A stretch of DNA of 64,000 nucleotides from assembly GCA_963844805.1 (NCBI GenBank), contig CAWJPU010000007.1, forward strand, positions 87,480-151,479, read 5' to 3'. The stretch is from JACCZR01 sp963844805. Lineage in GTDB: Bacteria; Actinomycetota; Thermoleophilia; Solirubrobacterales; Thermoleophilaceae. This document shows, piece after piece, positions 1 to 9,367 of the stretch. Position numbers and translations under genes: made by a program. The notes beneath the pieces are model-generated. The model was not told the origin of the DNA, searched no databases, and was given only the letters and a program-made list of their open reading frames with translations. Numbering within the stretch: the first letter of the stretch is position 1; each line of letters begins with the position of its first letter.

Positions 1-30
1 GTCGAGGTCAGTTCAGATGACTCCGGGGGT

Positions 31-986
31 GTGCCGGCGGAGCCGGGTGTAGGGGGGCGAAAGCCCCACCGGGACGAGGCCGAGGCCCTCGACGCCTACT
101 CGCGCGCGGTCGTGAGCGTGGCCGAGCGGGTCACACCCTCGGTTGCGAGCCTGCGCGTCATGCGCCGCGGCGCCGGGAGCGCGGTGGCGCTGACCCCCGA
201 CGGCTTCCTCCTGACCTCGGCCCACGTGGTGGGCCGCTCGGACCGGGGCCGGGCCACGTTCGCCGACGGCGCCGAGCGCCGCTTCGAGGTGATCGGGCGC
301 GACCCGCTGTCCGACCTCGCCGTTCTGCGCACCGACGACGGCGGCCTGCGCGAGGCCGAGCTGGGAGAGGCCGGCGAGCTGCAGGTGGGCCAGCTGGTGG
401 TGGCGGTCGGCAACCCCAACGGCTTCGAGGGCTCGGTGACCGCCGGCGTGGTCTCCGCGCTGGGCCGCTCGCTTCCCGCCCGAACGCGTCGCCACGCGCG
501 GATCATCGACAGCGTGATCCAGACCGACGCCGCGCTGAACCCCGGCAACTCCGGCGGCGCGCTCGCCGACAGCTCGGGCCGCGTGGTGGGCATCAACACC
601 GCCGTGGCGGGCGTGGGCCTGGGCCTCGCGGTGCCGGTGAACGACGCCACCCGCCGGGTTATCGGCGCGCTGATGTCCGAGGGGCGAGTGCGCCGCGCCT
701 ACATCGGGCTGGCCGGGGGTCCGCGCCCGCTGCCGCCCGCACGCGCGCGGGCGGTTCGCATCCGAGAGCGGGATCGAGGTGGTGGAGGTGGTCGAGGGCA
801 GTCCCGCCGCGCGGGCCGGTCTGCGACCCGAGGACCTCGTCGTCGAGGTCGACGACACCCCGACCCCCGGCGTGGAGGAGCTGCAACGCCTGATGGTCGC
901 CGAGCTGATCGGGACCTCGGTGAGCGTGCGCGTGCTGCGCCAGGGCCGTGAGCGCGCGGCTGGAGCTCGTGCCGGCCGAGCTCTAG
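31..986 (+). CDS. HtrA/DegP-type serine protease with PDZ domain (frameshifted)
   Basis: Trypsin-like S1C protease for extracytoplasmic protein quality control. The triad is visible: His65 (TSAHVVG), Asp95 (DPLSDLAVL), Ser174 (PGNSGGAL). A PDZ domain follows (GSPAARAGL, then DDTPTPGVEEL), ending VPAEL and a TAG. The protease part and the PDZ lie in different frames, with a switch between about 720 and 755 and another near 950, so the sequence carries two indels. No signal peptide or membrane anchor is visible after the GTG start used here. The frame stays open to the first base of the window, so the true start may lie outside. The stop shares a CTAG with the convergent M23 gene. Confidence 0.85.
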
Positions 987-1682
987 AGGTAGCCCTGCGG
1001 GTCGACCGGGCGCCCGTTGACGCGGGTCTCGAAGTGCAGGTGGTCGCCGAAGCAGTGGCCCGTGCAGCCGACCAGCCCGATCACCTGGCCCTGCCGCACG
1101 CCCGCCCCCTTGCGGGTGAGGAAGCGCGACTGGTGCGCGTAGCACGTGCTGAACGAGCGGGTGTGCTGGATGCAGGTGTAGTTGCCGTAACCGCCCACCG
1201 GCCCCGCGATCACGACCTGGCCGGTCTGGGCGGCGCGGATCGGAGTGCCCGCCGGGCTGGCCATGTCGATGCCGGCGTGCAGGCGCCCCCAGCGCTGGCC
1301 GAAGGGCGAGACGATGCCGCCGTTGACCGGGAAGATCAGGTCGCCCGAGCCGCGCAGGATCGGCGCCCGCCCCGCGCGCCCCGAGCAAGGTGCGGACGCG
1401 GCGGTCGGCGGCCTCGAGCGCGCGCAGGTCCTCGAGGTCGCGCCGCAGACCCTTGTTCTCGTCACGGATGCGCTCCTCCCGCGAGGCGCTCTCCTCCTCG
1501 CCGCCGCCTCCGCTGCCCGGCGGCACCGCCTGCACCGCGCGCGGCCCGGTCTTCTCGGTCGGCTTGTAGGCCTCGTCGAGCGGGTCGCCCTTCTGGGCCG
1601 CCGGCTTCTGCTCGGCGTTGTCCTCCTTGCCGCAGCCGGCGAGCGCCAGCGGCACCAGGAGCAGCAGCAGCGCCCGGCGCAC
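983..1682 (-). CDS. M23 family metallopeptidase lipoprotein (frameshifted)
   Basis: Predicted peptidoglycan endopeptidase (lysostaphin/LytM type). The GTG start leads into a short signal peptide with a lipobox ending LAGC, so it should be an outer-leaflet lipoprotein. A charged, probably coiled-coil stretch (EERIRDENKGL) precedes the catalytic domain. Metal ligands are seen in HAGID and HLHFE, both typical of M23. N-terminal and catalytic halves are in different frames, with a switch between about 1370 and 1395, probably an indel. It lies 3 nt downstream of the NlpC/P60 gene on the same strand, so the two hydrolases are probably co-transcribed and co-secreted. Confidence 0.85.
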
Positions 1683-1685
1683 GGG

Positions 1686-2419
1686 CTAGAAGCGCGGTGG
1701 GTGGCGGACGGCGAAGCCGCCGCCGAGCCGCCCGGCGTCCTGCCAGCGGGTGCCGGCGCGTCCGCGGCCGCTGGTGTCGAAGCGCAGGCCCGCCACCACC
1801 ATGTAGATGTGGCCGGGGTTGGCGAAGATCGTGATCCAGCGGCCCGCACCGGCAGCGCCCCAGCGCATGAACGCGCCGGAGGCCATCGGCGCCCTCGAGC
1901 AGGCCCGCCCCGGCCAGCGCGAACGAGACCGAGCCCGAGCAGTCGTAGCCGCTGTCGCGCCAGGCGCCGTGCCCGCCGCCCCACTTGTAGGGGAACTTGG
2001 CGATCTGGTTGCCGGCGAGGATCACCCGCTTGACCACGTCGGGCGCGTTGCGCGGCGCGACCGCGGTGCCGTCCTTGAGCACCCGCGCCCGCGCGCCGGT
2101 CACCAGCGAGGCGCTGTCGAGGTGGTCGGAGAACTGCGCCAGTTCCTTGTCCGCCTGCTTGACCTCGCGGCGCACCTCCTCGTCGGACTGGGCCCCAGGA
2201 CTGATGCCGTCGCCGCTTGCCGGCGTCGGGCTCCGGCTGAGCGCCGGCGCCGCCCACGTCCACGGCCTTTGGCCGCGAGGACAGGTCGAAGTCGCCCGGC
2301 TCCTCGGGCGGCGGCTTGGCCTTGGTGGTGGCGCGCTCGGCCTGGGGCTCACGCCCGCACGCCGTCAGGGCCAGCGCGAGCAGGCCGGTCACCAGGGCGG
2401 CGAACAGACTCCTCCTCAC
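1686..2419 (-). CDS. NlpC/P60-like cell-wall hydrolase lipoprotein (frameshifted)
   Basis: Begins at a GTG with a hydrophobic signal and lipobox (LTACG), then a Pro-rich linker. The C-terminal domain shows the NlpC/P60 layout: catalytic Cys in YDCSGS and a downstream His in PGHIYMVV. Such enzymes cut D-gamma-glutamyl-meso-DAP or similar peptide bonds in peptidoglycan. Reading needs frame switches near 2215-2235 and near 1885. First gene of a two-gene unit with the M23 lipoprotein. The family call rests on the Cys/His motifs and context and is slightly less certain than the M23 call. Confidence 0.75.
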
Positions 2420-2455
2420 GTTGGGCAAGGTAGCGGTTCGTGGCCGTCTGCCACG

Positions 2456-2761
2456 ATGGTTCCCATGGCTGATCACGCCAACCGCCACGACGGCCCCGCG
2501 AGCGACCCCTCGGGCATCGAGCAGCCGCACGACGTGCTGGCCGCCGAGGAGTTCGCGATGCCGACTCGCGACAACCGCTTCCCCGCCGACCCGCTCGGCA
2601 CCACACAGCCCCACGACGTGCTGGCCGCCGAGGAGTTCGGCATGCCCGTCCCGGGGGCCGAGGCAGACGTGAGCGCCCTCCCCCCGAGCAGCCCGGCGCG
2701 CTTCCTCGTGCCGATGGCGATCGGGTTCGCGCTGGCCTTCATCCTGCTGCGCCGCCGTTGA
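2456..2761 (+). CDS. small membrane protein with duplicated PHDVLAAEEF motif
   Basis: 101 aa from the ATG used (a second in-frame ATG lies 9 nt on). The protein has two near-identical copies of a short motif, QPHDVLAAEEF followed by x-MP, about 30 residues apart, then a linker and one C-terminal membrane helix ending in basic residues (LLRRR). No function is recognised. The layout suggests a cytoplasmic tail with two docking motifs anchored by a tail helix, which is inference. The stop overlaps the TTG start of the ferredoxin gene (TTGA), so the two are translationally coupled and a link to electron transfer is possible. Confidence 0.7.
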   Translation: MVPMADHANRHDGPASDPSGIEQPHDVLAAEEFAMPTRDNRFPADPLGTTQPHDVLAAEEFGMPVPGAEADVSALPPSSPARFLVPMAIGFALAFILLRRR

Positions 2762-2973
2762 GCGAAGTCCAGATCAGGGTCGACCGCGCCCTGTGCATCG
2801 GCTCGGGCGACTGCGTCGAGACCGCCCCTGACGTCTTCGAGCTCGACGACGAGGACAAGGCGGTGGTGATCGACCCCAACGGGGCGCCGCTCGACGTGGT
2901 GCTGGAGGCGGCCGGCAACTGCCCGGTGACCGCGATCTTCGTGGCCGACGAGACCGGCGACCTCTTCCCCTAG
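2758..2973 (+). CDS. [3Fe-4S]-type ferredoxin
   Basis: 71 aa acidic ferredoxin with three cluster cysteines, Cys13, Cys19 and Cys55 (CIGSGDC and NCPVTAI). The usual middle Cys of a 4Fe-4S binding motif is replaced by Gly, as in the single-cluster ferredoxins that feed cytochromes P450 in actinobacteria. The APDVFEL segment is also characteristic. The TTG start overlaps the preceding stop by 4 nt. No P450 gene is in the window, so the partner is unknown. Confidence 0.88.
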   Translation: MSEVQIRVDRALCIGSGDCVETAPDVFELDDEDKAVVIDPNGAPLDVVLEAAGNCPVTAIFVADETGDLFP

Positions 2974-3034
2974 CGCCATTACGAGGTGCGCTTGCGCGCC
3001 CGCCCGGTTATGTCGACTGGAGTGCGCCCGGGCT

Positions 3035-4597
3035 CTAGTCCCGCTTGCCCCGCCCGTACAGGAGCTTGATCAGCCGCCCGATCAGCTTCGTGGTCCGCGC
3101 CTTGTACGGGAGCATGTGGATGTCCTTCTTGGTGGGCGCGAACTTCGTGACCAGCACCGTCTGCTTCTGGGTGTACTTGCGGATGCCGTCCTTGCCGTGG
3201 CGCGACCCCAGGCCGGATGCCTTCCAGCCGCCCATGGGCAGCTCGAGGGCGATGTAGTTCACCTGGGCGTCGTTGACGCACACCACGCCCGACTGCAACT
3301 CGCGCGCGAGCCGCTCGCCCTTGGCGGAGTCGCCGGTCCACACCGAGGCCTGCAGGCCGTACGGGGAGTCGTTGGCCAGCCGGATCGCCTCCTCGGCGTC
3401 CTTGACCTTCATCACCGGGAGCGTGGGGCCGAAGGTCTCCTCGGTCATGCACTCCATCGTGTGGTCGACGTCCACCATCATCGTGGGCTCGTAGAAGTCG
3501 CCCGGGCCCTCGCCCCGGTGCCCGCCTACGAGCACCTTCGCCCCCTTGTCGACGGCGTCACGGACGTGCTCTTCGATGAGGTCAACCTGCGGAGGCGAGG
3601 TCACGGCGCCGACGTCGGTCACGCCGGGATCGCCCGGCACGCCCTGGCGCAGCGTCCGCATCTTCTTCTCCACCAGCGAGACGAACTGCTCGTAGATCGG
3701 CTCCTCGACGTACACGCGCTCGATCGAGATGCACGTCTGGCCGCCGTTCTGCATCGAGTAGTGCACCGCTGCGTTGGCGGCACGCTCGAGGTTCGCGTCG
3801 GAGAGGACCAGCATCGGGTCCTTTCCGCCGAGCTCCAGGCCCACCGGCGTGAGCGTCTTGGCGGCCCGCTCCATCACCTTCTTGCCGACCTCGGTCGAGC
3901 CGGTGAACATCACGTAGCCGACGTGGTCGATCAGCTCGGAGCCGACGGCGCCGGGACCGACCGCGGTCTGGAAGACGTCCTCGGGCAGGCCGCACTCGCG
4001 CAGCGCCTCCTGCATCAGCAGCGAGGTGAGCGGCGTCAGCGAGGCCGGCTTGAGGATCACCGAGTTGCCCGCCGCGAGCGCGGGGATGCAGTCGCCGAAC
4101 GAGTTGGTCAGCGGGTAGTTCCACGGGCCGATGACGCCCACGACGCCCACGGGCGCGTAGCGCACGAACAGCTTGCGGCCCGCCACGAACGGCGAGGTGG
4201 AGCGGATCTTCTCGTCGGCGAGGTAGTCCTCGGCGTTCTTGGCCCAGAAGCCGAACGCCTGCGCCGCGTAGGAGACCTCCGCCAGCTGGGCGTCCTCATA
4301 GGTCTTGCCCGTCTCGGAGATGATCGTGCGCGCGATGCGGTCGGCGTTGTCGGTCGTCCACTTCTGCGCGCGGCGGAGGACCTTGGCCCGGCCCTCGAAG
4401 CCGAGCGCCTCCCATCCCGGCTGCGCGGCGCGTGCGCGCGCGGCGAGCTCGGCCACCTGCTCGGTCCCTATGGCGGGCACCCGGGCGATCGTCTGGCCCG
4501 TCGCCGGGTTGACGACCTCGATGGTGTTGCCGTTCTCCGACGCGCCGTTGCTGTGCGACGCGGTGCCCTCGACGGTCTGCGGCTGTGTCTGCGCCAA
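3035..4597 (-). CDS. NAD(P)-dependent aldehyde dehydrogenase (succinate-semialdehyde DH-like)
   Basis: 520 aa, full length for the ALDH superfamily. It oxidises an aldehyde to the acid with NAD(P)+. Visible motifs are the Rossmann WNYPL segment, FTGSTEVG, the general base Glu255 in LELGGKD and the nucleophile Cys289 in GGQTCI. The overall pattern resembles succinate-semialdehyde dehydrogenases, but the substrate cannot be fixed from sequence alone. The first 25 residues are a polar, low-complexity extension. It is divergent from the alpha/beta hydrolase across 45 nt, which must hold both promoters. Confidence 0.9.
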   Translation of the reverse strand: MAQTQPQTVEGTASHSNGASENGNTIEVVNPATGQTIARVPAIGTEQVAELAARARAAQPGWEALGFEGRAKVLRRAQKWTTDNADRIARTIISETGKTYEDAQLAEVSYAAQAFGFWAKNAEDYLADEKIRSTSPFVAGRKLFVRYAPVGVVGVIGPWNYPLTNSFGDCIPALAAGNSVILKPASLTPLTSLLMQEALRECGLPEDVFQTAVGPGAVGSELIDHVGYVMFTGSTEVGKKVMERAAKTLTPVGLELGGKDPMLVLSDANLERAANAAVHYSMQNGGQTCISIERVYVEEPIYEQFVSLVEKKMRTLRQGVPGDPGVTDVGAVTSPPQVDLIEEHVRDAVDKGAKVLVGGHRGEGPGDFYEPTMMVDVDHTMECMTEETFGPTLPVMKVKDAEEAIRLANDSPYGLQASVWTGDSAKGERLARELQSGVVCVNDAQVNYIALELPMGGWKASGLGSRHGKDGIRKYTQKQTVLVTKFAPTKKDIHMLPYKARTTKLIGRLIKLLYGRGKRD

Positions 4598-4642
4598 AGC
4601 TCTCTCCTCGCTAGGTCAAGTGCAGAGCATAAGCTGCCGCCG

Positions 4643-5434
4643 ATGCCGACCGCAGAGTGCAACGGCCAGACGCTGTATTACGAGGAGCACGGGGAGGGAA
4701 CGCCGCTGCTCTGCGTCATGGGGCTGTCGGCCAACACGATGGCCTGGGCGCTGCAGGTCCAGCCCTTCTCGGCCGCCCACCGCACCGTCATCTTCGACAA
4801 CCGCGACGTGGGCCGGTCCTCGATGGCCGAGGGCAGCTACGAGGTCACTGACATGGCCGCCGACGCCCTCGCGCTCGCCGACCACCTGGGGCTCGCCCGG
4901 TTCCACCTCGTGGGCGTCTCGATGGGGGGCGCGATCGCGCAGGAGATGGCGCTGGCCGCTCCGGAGCGGGTCGACACGCTCACCCTGGCGGTCACCTGGC
5001 CCGCGGGGGGCGCTTGGGCGCGCAGGCTCAGCGAGGTCTGGGGCGCGCGGCGGCTCAAGCAGACCTGGGAGGAGTTCGTCGACGAGATCCTGCTGCTGAA
5101 CGTCTCCGAGACGTTCTTCGAGATCGACGGCGCCGCGGACTACCTGCGCAGCATGATGCTCGCCGACCCGCACCCACAGCCGGCCGAGGCCTTCGCTCGC
5201 CAGCTGGACGCCTCGTCACGCCACAACGCCGGCGAGCGGCTCCCTGAGCTCGAGGTACCCACCCAGGTGATCGGGGCCGAGCAGGACATCCTCGTGCCGG
5301 TCTGGAAGTCGAAGGAGCTGGCCGAGCTGATTCCCGGCGCGAAGCTCACGGTGCTCGAGGGTTCGGCGCACGGCCTCAACGTGGAGCGCGCCGAGGAGTT
5401 CAACCGGCTGGTGCTGGACTTCGCCGCTAGTTAG
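4643..5434 (+). CDS. alpha/beta hydrolase
   Basis: 263 aa alpha/beta-hydrolase fold with the nucleophile elbow GVSMGG (Ser93), acid Asp215 (GAEQDILV) and His243 (GSAHGLN). An oxyanion HG-like turn is near the start (EEHGEGTPLL). It resembles the 3-oxoadipate enol-lactonase/haloperoxidase-like branch, but the substrate is not predictable. Divergent from the aldehyde dehydrogenase. The 3' end overlaps the convergent STAS gene by 8 nt. Confidence 0.88.
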   Translation: MPTAECNGQTLYYEEHGEGTPLLCVMGLSANTMAWALQVQPFSAAHRTVIFDNRDVGRSSMAEGSYEVTDMAADALALADHLGLARFHLVGVSMGGAIAQEMALAAPERVDTLTLAVTWPAGGAWARRLSEVWGARRLKQTWEEFVDEILLLNVSETFFEIDGAADYLRSMMLADPHPQPAEAFARQLDASSRHNAGERLPELEVPTQVIGAEQDILVPVWKSKELAELIPGAKLTVLEGSAHGLNVERAEEFNRLVLDFAAS

Positions 5435-5777
5435 CGGCCGCCAGGGCGGCTTCCAGCGAGGGGTACACGGGCGCGGCCCGGTCGAACTCCACGATCTCGA
5501 GCACCCTGCCGACCGCCTCACCCGCGGGGGCGACGACGTGCAGCTGCTGGCGGTGGTCGCCCAGCCGGCGTACGAGGCGGAACAGCATCGCCACGCCGCT
5601 GGAGTCCAGGAAGGTGAGGTTGGTGAAGTCGACCACCAGCGCGCGCGCAGTGGCCGGCAGGGCCGCCTCGATGGCGTCGCCGGTGGCCGGGGAGTTGGAG
5701 AGGTCGAGCTCGCCGGCGATCGCGGCCACGACCACCCCGTTCTCCTCGCGAACCTCCACGTTGCCGAGCTCCGTCAA
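5427..5777 (-). CDS. STAS-domain anti-sigma factor antagonist (RsbV-like)
   Basis: 116 aa single STAS domain. The conserved FLDSSGVAMLF loop carries the Ser (59/60) that is phosphorylated by the partner kinase and freed by the phosphatase. In partner switching, the unphosphorylated form sequesters the anti-sigma kinase and releases a stress sigma factor. The TTG start overlaps the stop of the upstream phosphatase-kinase gene (TTGA), so the two are made together and are very probably partners. A second STAS protein of the same design ends the paralogous module near 60 kb. Confidence 0.9.
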   Translation of the reverse strand: MTELGNVEVREENGVVVAAIAGELDLSNSPATGDAIEAALPATARALVVDFTNLTFLDSSGVAMLFRLVRRLGDHRQQLHVVAPAGEAVGRVLEIVEFDRAAPVYPSLEAALAAAN

Positions 5778-8278
5778 GGGGCTGGGACCCGGTCGAGCCT
5801 GCGTTGCATGCGCACGACCGTACCTTCCGGGCTGGGCGTCACCTGGACTTCGTCCATCAGCGCTTTCATCAACTCGAGCCCGCGGCCCTGGTCGTCGTCC
5901 CGCCCGGGGCGCCATTCGCCGGAGTCGCTCACGGTCACCTCGACCCCCCGGTCGTCGGTCAGCTCGCCCTCCATCTGGAACGTCGACGAGCCGCCCGCGC
6001 CGGCGTGCTCGATGGCGTTGGTGCATGCCTCGCCGGCGGCCGTGGTCACCTCGGCGATCTCGTCCTCGCTGCTCCCCGCGTGGCGCAGCCAGCGCCGCAT
6101 CAGGCCGCGCACCGAGGCCAGCGACTCCGGCTGGGCGGGCAGCTCGACCTCGAAGTGGTCGTGCACCTGCTGGTTGCAGAACGCCAGCAGCGCCACGTCG
6201 TCGGGGGCGCCGCCCTCGGGGGACAGCTCGGCCAGCACGTGGTCGAGCAGCGCGTCGGTGCCGTCGGGGCCCATCCGGACGGCGGCGGCGAGGGCGTCGA
6301 GGCCGGAGTCGATCACCGAGCCGGGCCGCTCCACCAGCCCGTCGGTGTACAGCAGGATCGTCGAGCCCTGGTCGAGCTCGGCGTGGCCCTCCTCGAAGGT
6401 CGGGAAGGGCATCACTCCCAGCGGCACCGAGCTCGCCCCCTGGAGGAACTCGGGCGCGTCGCCGTTGCCGGAAGTCCGCAGCGGGGGCAGGTGCCCGGCG
6501 TTCACCCAGCTGAGCCTGCCCTCCAGCGGCTCGAACACGACGTAGATCAGCGTGGCCATCTGGCTCTCCTCGAGCTCGCCCCACACGAGGCGGTTCAGCC
6601 GCTCGAGCACGACGGCGGGCTCGTGGCCCTCGAGGGCGTAGGCCCGCAGGGCGCTGCGCATGCTGCCCACCATCGACGCGGCGCCGAGGCCCTTGCCGGC
6701 CACGTCGCCCATCACCAAGCCAACGCGGCCCCCGGGCATGGTGATCACGTCGAACCAGTCGCCGCCCACCTCCGCCTCCGACGCCGCGGGCACGTAGCGG
6801 GCGGACACGCCCATCCCGGGCAGGCTCGGCATCACCTCGGGCAGGAGGCTGCGCTGCAGCGTCTCCGCGATGCGGTGCTCGCGCTCGTAGATCAGGGCGT
6901 GGTCGAGGGCCAGCGCCACGCGGTCGGCGGCCAGGCGCAGCATGCCAAGGTCGTCGGAGGTGAACCTGCGCTTGCGCGCGCCGACCGCCAGGACCCCGGC
7001 CACCTCGCCGGCGACCATCAGCGGCACGCCCATGAGGCTGGTGACCCTGGCCTCTCTCATCGCCGGGTCGGCGACCGTCGTCAGGTCAGGGTCCTGCTCG
7101 AGCATCGGGCGGCCCTCCGCCGCCACCATGCCGCTGAAGTACTCGCCGAACTCGACGCGGCGCCGGTTCTCGGGGTCTCCGCCGGTCGAGGCGCGGACCA
7201 CGATCGCGTCCTCGCCCTCCTCGCGCAGCAGCACGCTGGCGGCGTCTGCGTCGAGCACGGCGCGCACCCGCGGGATCAGCGCCTCCATCATCTCCTCGGT
7301 GGTCGTGTGGGACAGCGCGGCGTCCACCAGCAGCTGCATCCCGCTGACCATCTCGGCGACGTGCTCGGCCTCGCGGCGCGCCGCCTGCTCGCTGGCCAAC
7401 TGCGCCTGCTCGGACTCGCGCCGGCGCACGTCGGTCAGCTCGCGCGCGAAGCTCGCCAGGATCGGCTGCCCCGCCCCGCTGTCGACGCGCGACACCGTGA
7501 CGGCGGCCGGGAAGCTGCTGCCATCGGGGCGCAGGTACTCGGTCTCGAAGGCGTAGCCGGTCACCTCTTCCGCATCGCGCAGGGCCCGCAGCCGCTCGCG
7601 GTGGGCCGACAGGCGCTCGGGCGAATAGACCAGCTCCCCGAAGCGCCGGCCCACCACCTCGCTACGCGCGCGGCCGAACATCCGCTCGGCCGCGGCGTTC
7701 CACTCCACCACCGTGCCGTCGAGCTCGAGCGCGGCGTAGGCGTCGCTGGTGCTCTCCAGCACGCGCCGCGCCCGGCCGCTCTCGCCCTGCAGCACCCTCA
7801 GCAGGCGTGCGACCAGGAGGCCGGTGAGCGTCGGCGTCCCGATCACCAGCAGCGTCCGGCTCACCGGGCTGGGGCCGGGGTTCAGCGCCAGCTGGACGAC
7901 GTAGCCCGCCAGCGCAAGCCCCGCGTTGGCCGCCGCGAAGCGGATGTCGAGGAAGTAGAAGGCGTAGATCACCGTCATCCCGAACAGCAGCCCGAAGCCC
8001 GCGGTGGTCCCCGCGGCGAAGTTCAGGAGTGCGATGACGACCGTCGTGGCGGCGACCGCGATGCTGATCTGGTGGCGGTCGAGCTCTGCGCCCAGGCGCC
8101 ACAGCGCCGTCGCCGTCACCGCGAGGAACCCGGCCAGGCCCAGGAGCTGCACCTCGTGCACGTCCTTGTCGTGCGGGAGCGCGAGCGTGACCAGGACGAT
8201 GAGCACGATGACCCCCTGCAGCGCGGCCAGCGACAGAGCCCGCAGGCGGGGGTCGAACACCTCCGTGTCGCGGGTCAT
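5774..8278 (-). CDS. membrane PAS-GAF-SpoIIE/RsbU phosphatase fused to RsbW-like kinase
   Basis: 834 aa multidomain signalling protein. About five N-terminal membrane helices (residues 15-165) are followed by a PAS domain (about 185-310), a GAF domain (about 365-510), a PPM/SpoIIE phosphatase (about 540-720) with metal motifs GGDWFDV, GDVAGKG and PDDVALLA, and a C-terminal HATPase domain (about 735-830) with an N-box EACTNAIEHA. Phosphatase and anti-sigma kinase are thus in one chain, with the STAS substrate encoded directly downstream. The signal is probably small-molecule or redox binding by PAS/GAF. The ATG overlaps the upstream gene's stop (ATGA). Confidence 0.92.
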   Translation of the reverse strand: MTRDTEVFDPRLRALSLAALQGVIVLIVLVTLALPHDKDVHEVQLLGLAGFLAVTATALWRLGAELDRHQISIAVAATTVVIALLNFAAGTTAGFGLLFGMTVIYAFYFLDIRFAAANAGLALAGYVVQLALNPGPSPVSRTLLVIGTPTLTGLLVARLLRVLQGESGRARRVLESTSDAYAALELDGTVVEWNAAAERMFGRARSEVVGRRFGELVYSPERLSAHRERLRALRDAEEVTGYAFETEYLRPDGSSFPAAVTVSRVDSGAGQPILASFARELTDVRRRESEQAQLASEQAARREAEHVAEMVSGMQLLVDAALSHTTTEEMMEALIPRVRAVLDADAASVLLREEGEDAIVVRASTGGDPENRRRVEFGEYFSGMVAAEGRPMLEQDPDLTTVADPAMREARVTSLMGVPLMVAGEVAGVLAVGARKRRFTSDDLGMLRLAADRVALALDHALIYEREHRIAETLQRSLLPEVMPSLPGMGVSARYVPAASEAEVGGDWFDVITMPGGRVGLVMGDVAGKGLGAASMVGSMRSALRAYALEGHEPAVVLERLNRLVWGELEESQMATLIYVVFEPLEGRLSWVNAGHLPPLRTSGNGDAPEFLQGASSVPLGVMPFPTFEEGHAELDQGSTILLYTDGLVERPGSVIDSGLDALAAAVRMGPDGTDALLDHVLAELSPEGGAPDDVALLAFCNQQVHDHFEVELPAQPESLASVRGLMRRWLRHAGSSEDEIAEVTTAAGEACTNAIEHAGAGGSSTFQMEGELTDDRGVEVTVSDSGEWRPGRDDDQGRGLELMKALMDEVQVTPSPEGTVVRMQRRLDRVPAP

Positions 8279-8580
8279 GCGGCGCCGTCCAGGCCGCCGC
8301 CCGCCGACAGGCGCGCGAGCTGCTCGTGGCACTCGGCGACCCTCTGCTTGACCGGCTCGTCGTCGGGGCGGTCGTGCACGAGGTCCCAGGTCTGATCGGC
8401 GACCGACCTCGCGGTCTCCGGCGTCGCCTGAGAGCACAGGAGGTCGACGAGCCGCAGCTCGAAGGCCTGGATCTGCTCTACGGGGTCGCCGGGCGGCATC
8501 TTGGGGAGCGGTTCGTCCGTCGCCTGCCGCCACATGCTCGACGCGAGGATCAGACGGTTGCGGAGGGCAGCCGCGTCCAC
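8275..8580 (-). CDS. hypothetical protein coupled to the sigma-regulator operon
   Basis: 101 aa soluble, helix-rich protein starting at GTG (VDAAALRNRL) and ending GGGLDGAA. No domain is recognised. It shows no signal peptide or membrane segment. Its stop overlaps the start of the PAS-GAF phosphatase-kinase by 4 nt, so it is the first gene of that operon and may be an accessory of the partner switch. The start was chosen because a hairpin lies just upstream. Confidence 0.6.
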   Translation of the reverse strand: MDAAALRNRLILASSMWRQATDEPLPKMPPGDPVEQIQAFELRLVDLLCSQATPETARSVADQTWDLVHDRPDDEPVKQRVAECHEQLARLSAGGGLDGAA

Positions 8581-8581
8581 T

Positions 8582-8599
8582 GCCGGTAAAGCTACCGGC
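8582..8599 (-). terminator. hairpin between M23 gene and partner-switch operon
   Basis: Perfect 7-bp inverted repeat GCCGGTA with a 4-nt AAGC spacer and TACCGGC. It covers the stop codon of the upstream M23 gene and sits just before the GTG of the 101-aa protein. It may end or attenuate M23 transcription, although there is no U-tract on that strand. Confidence 0.45.
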
Positions 8600-9191
8600 G
8601 TTTTGCGCGAATCAGGTAAGGCATGGGGTCGTTCGGTGCACCATTTGCACCTTTGCCGCTGCGAGCTTCGAGATGGAGGTGATCTCCGAAGCACGACCCG
8701 GTGCAGCCGAGCTCGCCCACTCGCCGGCCCGCCTTCACCTGCTCGCCGACCTTCACGTGCGCCGGGGACTGCATGTGGAGGTAGACGAAGGTGCGCCTGA
8801 CCGAGGGGCTCCAGAGCGCAACGTAGTTGCCGCGCCCGCCGCCGTCGCCTGCCTCGACGACCGTCGAGTCCTGCATCGCGACCAGCGGTGTGCCGGCCGG
8901 CGCGAACATGTCCTGACCCTCGTGCATCCGCCCCCCGCGGTCCGAGCCGTAGCGCGCGGCGCTCTCGCCGTAGCCCACGGGGGCCTTGACCGGGAACGCG
9001 GACTTGGGCCGCGGCTCGAAGTTGTCGACGGGCTCGAGCGTCCGCGGGGCGGCCACCTTCACCAGCGGCGGCGCGTAGCGGGCCACGTGAGGGGTCACGG
9101 GACCGTTCGGCGCGGCCTGAGCCACGGCGATGCCCGCCGCAGGGGAAGCGGCGGTCAACAGCAGGGTCGTCATGAGCGAACGAGAGCGCAT
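8592..9191 (-). CDS. secreted M23 family metallopeptidase
   Basis: 199 aa with an N-terminal signal peptide (MTTLLLTAASPAAGIAVA) without lipobox, so probably secreted or wall-associated. The LytM/M23 domain fills the C-terminal two thirds, with ligands in HEGQD and HLHLE and the typical LGCTGSCFGDH segment. Predicted peptidoglycan endopeptidase. It is similar in its core to the lipoprotein peptidase near 1 kb (both have GCTGxCFGDHLH), so the two are likely paralogues. The reading frame is intact. A hairpin overlaps its stop. Confidence 0.88.
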   Translation of the reverse strand: MRSRSLMTTLLLTAASPAAGIAVAQAAPNGPVTPHVARYAPPLVKVAAPRTLEPVDNFEPRPKSAFPVKAPVGYGESAARYGSDRGGRMHEGQDMFAPAGTPLVAMQDSTVVEAGDGGGRGNYVALWSPSVRRTFVYLHMQSPAHVKVGEQVKAGRRVGELGCTGSCFGDHLHLEARSGKGANGAPNDPMPYLIRAKRR

Positions 9192-9367
9192 TGATTCGCT
9201 CGCCTGCGGGGTTAGCTGACGGGCTCGCGCTGTTCGCGCTACGCAGCACTCGGGCTGCGATTCGCCCCGACCTCTCGGCCAGTGGGTCCCCCGTCCCCCT
9301 CCACGGCGGAGGGAGCTCGGCGAAGCGGGGCACTGTAGCGGGCCGCGCGGCGGATAGGTTCCGCGGG

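Noticed and set aside
3116..4642. Long 5' extension of the alpha/beta hydrolase frame
   Set aside because: It runs opposite to the aldehyde dehydrogenase, and the hydrolase fold starts only at 4643.
5804..8395. 863-codon open frame on the plus strand
   Set aside because: Antisense to the PAS-GAF phosphatase-kinase. Composition is Ala/His/Arg/Gly-rich without motifs, a typical GC shadow.
9191..9367. Longer N-terminus for the PhzF-like protein
   Set aside because: The extension is Arg/Ser/Gly-rich without homology features and starts at a rare ATT.
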